22,239 bases of DNA from Pelargonium nanum (Eukaryota > Streptophyta > Magnoliopsida > Geraniales > Geraniaceae), in assembly GCA_036897485.1 (NCBI GenBank), contig JAYMTF010001618.1:1-22239 (forward strand). The letters are read 5' to 3'. The notes below the pieces were generated by a model. It did not search any database and was not told the origin of the DNA. It saw nothing but the letters and a program-made list of their open reading frames with translations. This document shows positions 19,081-22,239 of this stretch, in pieces. Every line of letters begins with the position of its first letter. Position 1 is the first letter of the stretch. The position numbers and the translations under genes were made by a program.

Positions 19081-19252
19081 GAGCATGAGTCTTCAGGAGC
19101 ATGTCTTCGGATGCTATCCCAAACGGGTGGGAATTGAAGGTGCTTTTGTGGGCACAAGTATCTTTGATTGAGGGTCAAACTTTCTCAATCTTGACTATGC
19201 GATTTTGGAGCATGTCTTCGGGTGCTCAAACCGGAGAGCATGTCTTTAAGCA
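19081..19252 (+). repeat. Interspersed direct repeats of a GAGCATGTCTTC word
   Basis: GGAGCATGTCTTCGGATGCT (19096-19115), GGAGCATGTCTTCGGGTGCT (19207-19226) and GAGAGCATGTCTTTAAGCA (19235-19252) are close variants of one word. A fourth, shorter variant, GAGCATGAGTCTTC, is at 19081-19094. Spacing is uneven (about 111 and 28 bases). The stretch encodes nothing recognisable and probably belongs to a decayed repeat covering about 18650-19400. Confidence 0.65.
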
Positions 19253-19684
19253 CACACTTTGAGAGCAAGATCGTGTTAAAACATTCGGCAAAGTCATCTG
19301 GAGAGGACTTGGAGGTTTTCGAAACTTCCAAATGTCCATTGTGATTGATTGTTTGATCTTTGTGAAGAGACCAGTATAGCGCTCAGGCGCCACATGTTAT
19401 ATTCTCATTCGTCAATTCTACTCCTGATTTCTACGCGGCATCACATACTACACATGTGAAATGAAAAAAACACACCGTAAACAAAACTAAAGTATGTAGA
19501 CCTTAATTTCAGTTTTAGTACTTAAGCTCGGACAAGTACAGAACAAGGACAACAACCTTATCTAGAACAAGGCAACAACCCATCCAAAATTTAAACAAAC
19601 TCACACAAAGCAAGAGCCACATGCCAATATATACACTAATTACCACACATGCACTTCCTTTTCCCAAACAACCCACATTGTACA
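19253..19684. other. Spacer and probable 3' untranslated region of the small minus-strand gene
   Basis: The part next to the small gene (about 19440-19684) is A/C-rich on +, which is T/G-rich on the gene strand, as expected of a 3' untranslated region. The rest carries no identifiable element. Confidence 0.35.
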
Positions 19685-19897
19685 TCACCTCCTTTCATCA
19701 CTCCCAGCAACAAGAACTTTGTATGGATGGACCTTACCATTCTTTACAGAAGTAGAAGCTGTACCAGATGTTTTCGGGTCCTCCGCTACGCGAACTCTTC
19801 TCCGACGTCCCTCTCCTTCTTCCATCATCTTCATCTTCTTCTGCAGTAGCTTCTGTTGCAAGTAAACTCCAGCATAACTAGCTCCAATGGACAACAT
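19685..19897 (-). CDS. Small plant-type protein of unknown function, 70 aa
   Basis: A single-exon frame opens with MLSIGASYAGVYLQQKLL and continues with a strongly basic/acidic helix (QKKMKMMEEGEGRRRRVRV, residues 19-37). It then has a Ser/Thr-rich linker and ends near KVHPYKVLVAGSDERR. The layout is a short hydrophobic start, then a Lys/Met/Glu helix, then a polar tail with a short VHP motif. It resembles uncharacterised short plant proteins that I recall only loosely, so I give no function. Three things support a real gene: a clean TATA box about 80 bases upstream, a leader free of other ATGs as far as I can see, and a protein that looks structured rather than random. I see no cleavable signal peptide; the first 14 residues are too weakly hydrophobic for a sure membrane span. 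Confidence 0.65.
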   Translation of the reverse strand: MLSIGASYAGVYLQQKLLQKKMKMMEEGEGRRRRVRVAEDPKTSGTASTSVKNGKVHPYKVLVAGSDERR

Positions 19898-19976
19898 GGT
19901 TAACTAGCTTAATTAGACTGTGGATCAAGTTACTTACTTTGTTAATGTGGTGCAATTGGAGACTCTAAAGAATGAA

Positions 19977-19982
19977 TTTATA
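19977..19982 (-). promoter_or_regulatory. TATA box of the 70-aa gene
   Basis: On the minus strand the sequence reads TCCTATAAATTC, an excellent plant TATA box, 80 bases upstream of the ATG at 19897. Transcription would start about 30 bases further on, near 19945-19950, leaving a leader of about 50 bases. Confidence 0.65.
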
Positions 19983-19989
19983 GGAGTTG

Positions 19990-21012
19990 GTGTGGGTTTT
20001 GAGACTGTTTAGAATGTGCAGTGACTTGCAAATTTTTTTTAGGGCTCATGAGAAGAGCTAGTGGATGTTAATTAACATGCAAAAGAGAGTAAAGAAGATA
20101 ATGTTTGTGAGTGGGCTTAACCATTATGATTATGGTGGTAATGATAATTGGGATAGTGGGCTTATGTGTCAACTTCTTAGAGGTTTATACAAAGCCAGCC
20201 GCCAAAGTTTTGGAAACTGGCTAATTTCTTTCCTTATTTAATCATAATTAAGATATGATGATTCGACTTTCAAAGTATTGATTAACTAAGTATCTTTCAT
20301 GAGAGATCTATCTCTTTAGTAATTTGTGCAAGTACCATCACAGTACATCCAACTATAGAATTCATCCAGCAAATTCTTTCAACTAGGATATCAACTCAAC
20401 TAGAAGTTTAATATAGGGTGACAGTAAGATAAATCAACTCAACTAAAAAGTTAACCTGGTAGTTGAAGGTCCAACAAGTATCAACAAAATTAATATATAT
20501 GGGCACTAATAATATTTTGACATGACTTTCATTAGGAAAATATAAGACGAAAAAAATAAAACTTGACATAATAAAGTCGATACACAACTTTAGACGTCGT
20601 GCAGGAGGCAGTGAGGCCTCTTTAAATAGTTTGCACCCCATGCATCAATATTCTTCAGAAGTTTAGACCCCGCGCTGACCTTGTGTGCTTTGATCGGCTC
20701 TAAAAACTCTATTATGACATAAATCCCTACTGAAATCTGTAAGGTACCTTAGCATTTAGTTGAGATGATTAAAACTATCTCGATGGGATTCTTAATTCAG
20801 TCATCTCTTTGGCATTTCTATATGTCTCCCCTATCCTTATAGTCACAGTGGGCTTCCCTACTATATATATTTATTCGGTCTACCTGCAAAGATAAAAAAA
20901 AATGTTTTGGACTAGTCTCTTTGTATATCTATCATTCAAACCACCTTAAAAACATGAATTAGTTCTCTATCTTATTCTATCAGTCTACATGTAAAGTTTA
21001 AAACAAGAATAA
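19990..21012. other. Intergenic AT-rich DNA; no gene supported
   Basis: Upstream of the small gene the sequence is AT-rich. A 77-codon minus-strand frame at 20408-20641 has no recognisable similarity. A slightly GC-richer block around 20590-20700 may be repeat-derived. I see no RNA gene or transposon terminus. Confidence 0.4.
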
Positions 21013-21142
21013 GCCAAACTATCTATCTATATCTCATAAGAGCGTTTGCAAAGTCGTATCAGATGTGCAAGTGAGGAGCCAAACTATCTATCTATATCTC
21101 ATAAGGGCGTCTGCAAAGTCGTAACAGATATGCACGTGAGGA
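21013..21142 (+). repeat. Two-copy tandem repeat, period 65
   Basis: Copy 1 (21013-21077) and copy 2 (21078-21142) both start GCCAAACTATCTATCTATAT and continue CTCATAAG-GCGT-TGCAAAGTCGTA. They end in GTGAGGAG. Only about five of the 65 positions differ, so the duplication is fairly recent compared with the surrounding decay. Confidence 0.9.
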
Positions 21143-21226
21143 GACATGTTGAAATATAATATCAAAAGTATAAATGAACACTTCAATTTTATAAGCTTAA
21201 CCTTTTAGTTGAATTGGTCATATAAC
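21131..21226 (+). mobile_element. LTR-like remnant following the 65-bp duplication
   Basis: GCACGTGAGGAGACATGTTGA at 21132-21152, followed by an AT-rich stretch ending CATATAACA at 21226, has the shape of a plant LTR: an ACGTGAGG core, then TGTT and an AACA end. The same core order occurs on the minus strand of the LTR remnant at 8553-8768. No clear primer-binding site follows, so the call rests on resemblance only. The tandem repeat just upstream may be the first part of the same LTR. Confidence 0.35.
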
Positions 21227-22062
21227 ACCATCAATTTCAATCATTGCTTCGGAATGTTTCAACTCTCTTCAATCTTATCATCAAAGCTTCCCACCTCTTG
21301 CCTTCATGTTGTCGTTCTTTTTTGGCGTTTCCGTCGTCATTCAGCATCAAGAATTTCACACATTATCGCCGATCTCAAATTTCCGCTGGTATCCCTTGCT
21401 CACTTCTCTGTTAGCATCTTTGGCGGCCTTGTTTGTTTTCATTTCTAGGTTCTTGTATGTTTTTTTGGTGTTTTAAATCTCTCTCGACATTGTGTCATTG
21501 ACCATAAAAACAACACGATGAACATTCTAAATTATTCTCACTCCGTCTTATTATTACATTGGATGTACCAAACATAACGTATCTTTCTTTTGACTTTCCA
21601 TCATAATAATAATACTTAAACTTTCAATCATAAAAATAAAACTTAAACTAATGGAAATTGGTGCATTCATTTGATGCCGGCCAAATTATTCTATCAATTA
21701 AAGTATACATCTTGAAGGTAGCAATGTTTATTTGCAACAAGAAAGAAATATATAGACAATATTGTTGCTTTCCACATGCTTAGCCAAGATTCACATTGTT
21801 TTTAAAATGGGTAGATTAGCAATAAACTAATAGGTTATAGGTACAATAATCCAACATATTATTTGATGAACAATACAGATTCATAACAACTAATACATAC
21901 AATAATCTAATGAATTATTTGTTAATAATGTTACCTATCCCAAAAGATACCAACAACAAAATTTGGTACAAATTAATGCATCAGTTATTGAAACATAATA
22001 AACCATATATTTAAGTGATAATTTGGTCTAATCATGAGTCCCAAATCTAATTAATCAAATGA
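21227..22062. other. Intergenic AT-rich DNA; no gene supported
   Basis: This region is AT-rich. The 79-codon + frame at 21209-21448 looks like chance: Ser/Phe/His-rich and without known similarity. TTCTCACTCCGTCTTATT near 21535-21552 resembles one end of a MITE, but I found no partner end. Confidence 0.45.
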
Positions 22063-22239
22063 TTTTTTTAAGGATAAATGCTAGTACTTCTCATTAAGTC
22101 ATAAGATACCAAAAAGGCTTACAAAACATAAGAAACATAAAGGAAACTAACCAACTAATACGAACTAGGAAAAACAGAAATTCAAAGATGGCGAAAGCCA
22201 AGGAACCATGATGTGGAAAACCACTTGAAGGAGACTGCC
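22063..22239 (-). repeat. Right copy of the dispersed repeat, inverted relative to the left end
   Basis: The reverse complement of this stretch aligns with 28-208, with about 15 mismatches by eye over roughly 175 bases. It likewise ends in a short A-run (ATCCTTAAAAAAA) pointing into the window. It runs off the window edge, so the full element is longer. The A-rich ends of both copies face inward, so these are two independent insertions of one family or the arms of a large inverted structure. Confidence 0.75.

Noticed and set aside
21209-21448. A 79-codon + frame near the right end
   Set aside because: No similarity or promoter that I can see, and it begins inside an LTR-like stretch.
21535-21552. 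A CTCACTCCGTCTTATT sequence like a Stowaway terminal repeat
   Set aside because: I found no matching inverted end within a few hundred bases.
1-22239. tRNA, rRNA, CRISPR, phage or bacterial defence systems
   Set aside because: I saw no cloverleaf box motifs, regular short direct-repeat arrays with spacers, operon-like gene packing or bacterial-type genes. The window is plant nuclear DNA.

Overview
This is a stretch of nuclear chromosome from a flowering plant, most likely a eudicot. The evidence is GT-AG introns, AT-rich introns and spacers, plant-specific protein families, decayed plant retroelements and TATA-type promoters. I see no bacterial, organellar or viral gene. There is no CRISPR array, and I recognised no tRNA or rRNA gene.

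I can model five protein genes by joining exons by eye; phases and reading frames close exactly in every case. From left to right: (1) a WVD2-like/TPX2-domain microtubule protein gene on + (coding exons within 2796-7308, with a non-coding leader exon before an intron), 456 aa; (2) on -, a 406-aa nuclear-type protein whose N-terminus reads as a CBP/p300-type KIX domain (9015-11141); (3) on +, an intronless 344-aa KD-group nucleotide-sugar transporter resembling UDP-arabinofuranose transporters (12798-13832); (4) on -, a three-exon 282-aa short-chain dehydrogenase/reductase of the 1-acyl-dihydroxyacetone-phosphate reductase type (14977-18410); (5) on -, a single-exon 70-aa plant-type small protein with its own TATA box (19685-19897).

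The space between and inside these genes holds decayed mobile DNA. There is a 5'-truncated LINE in the last WVD2-like intron, an LTR remnant with a degenerate tRNA-Met primer site, a second LTR-like stretch containing a 65-bp tandem duplication, and a possible Stowaway MITE. Other repeats are a 126-bp tandem duplication upstream of the transporter and a hairpin-forming inverted repeat. Two copies of one dispersed repeat sit in opposite orientation at the extreme ends of the window.

The genes are not an operon and share no single pathway. Genes 1-2 and 3-4 converge, and genes 2-3 diverge over about 1.7 kb. As I remember it, Arabidopsis has homologues of genes 1, 2 and 3 close together on chromosome 4, with paralogues of 1 and 3 near each other on chromosome 2, so the order probably reflects ancient plant synteny. 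I did not find a convincing undescribed multi-gene system. The most interesting items are the free-standing plant KIX protein, the small 70-aa gene and the repeat architecture.
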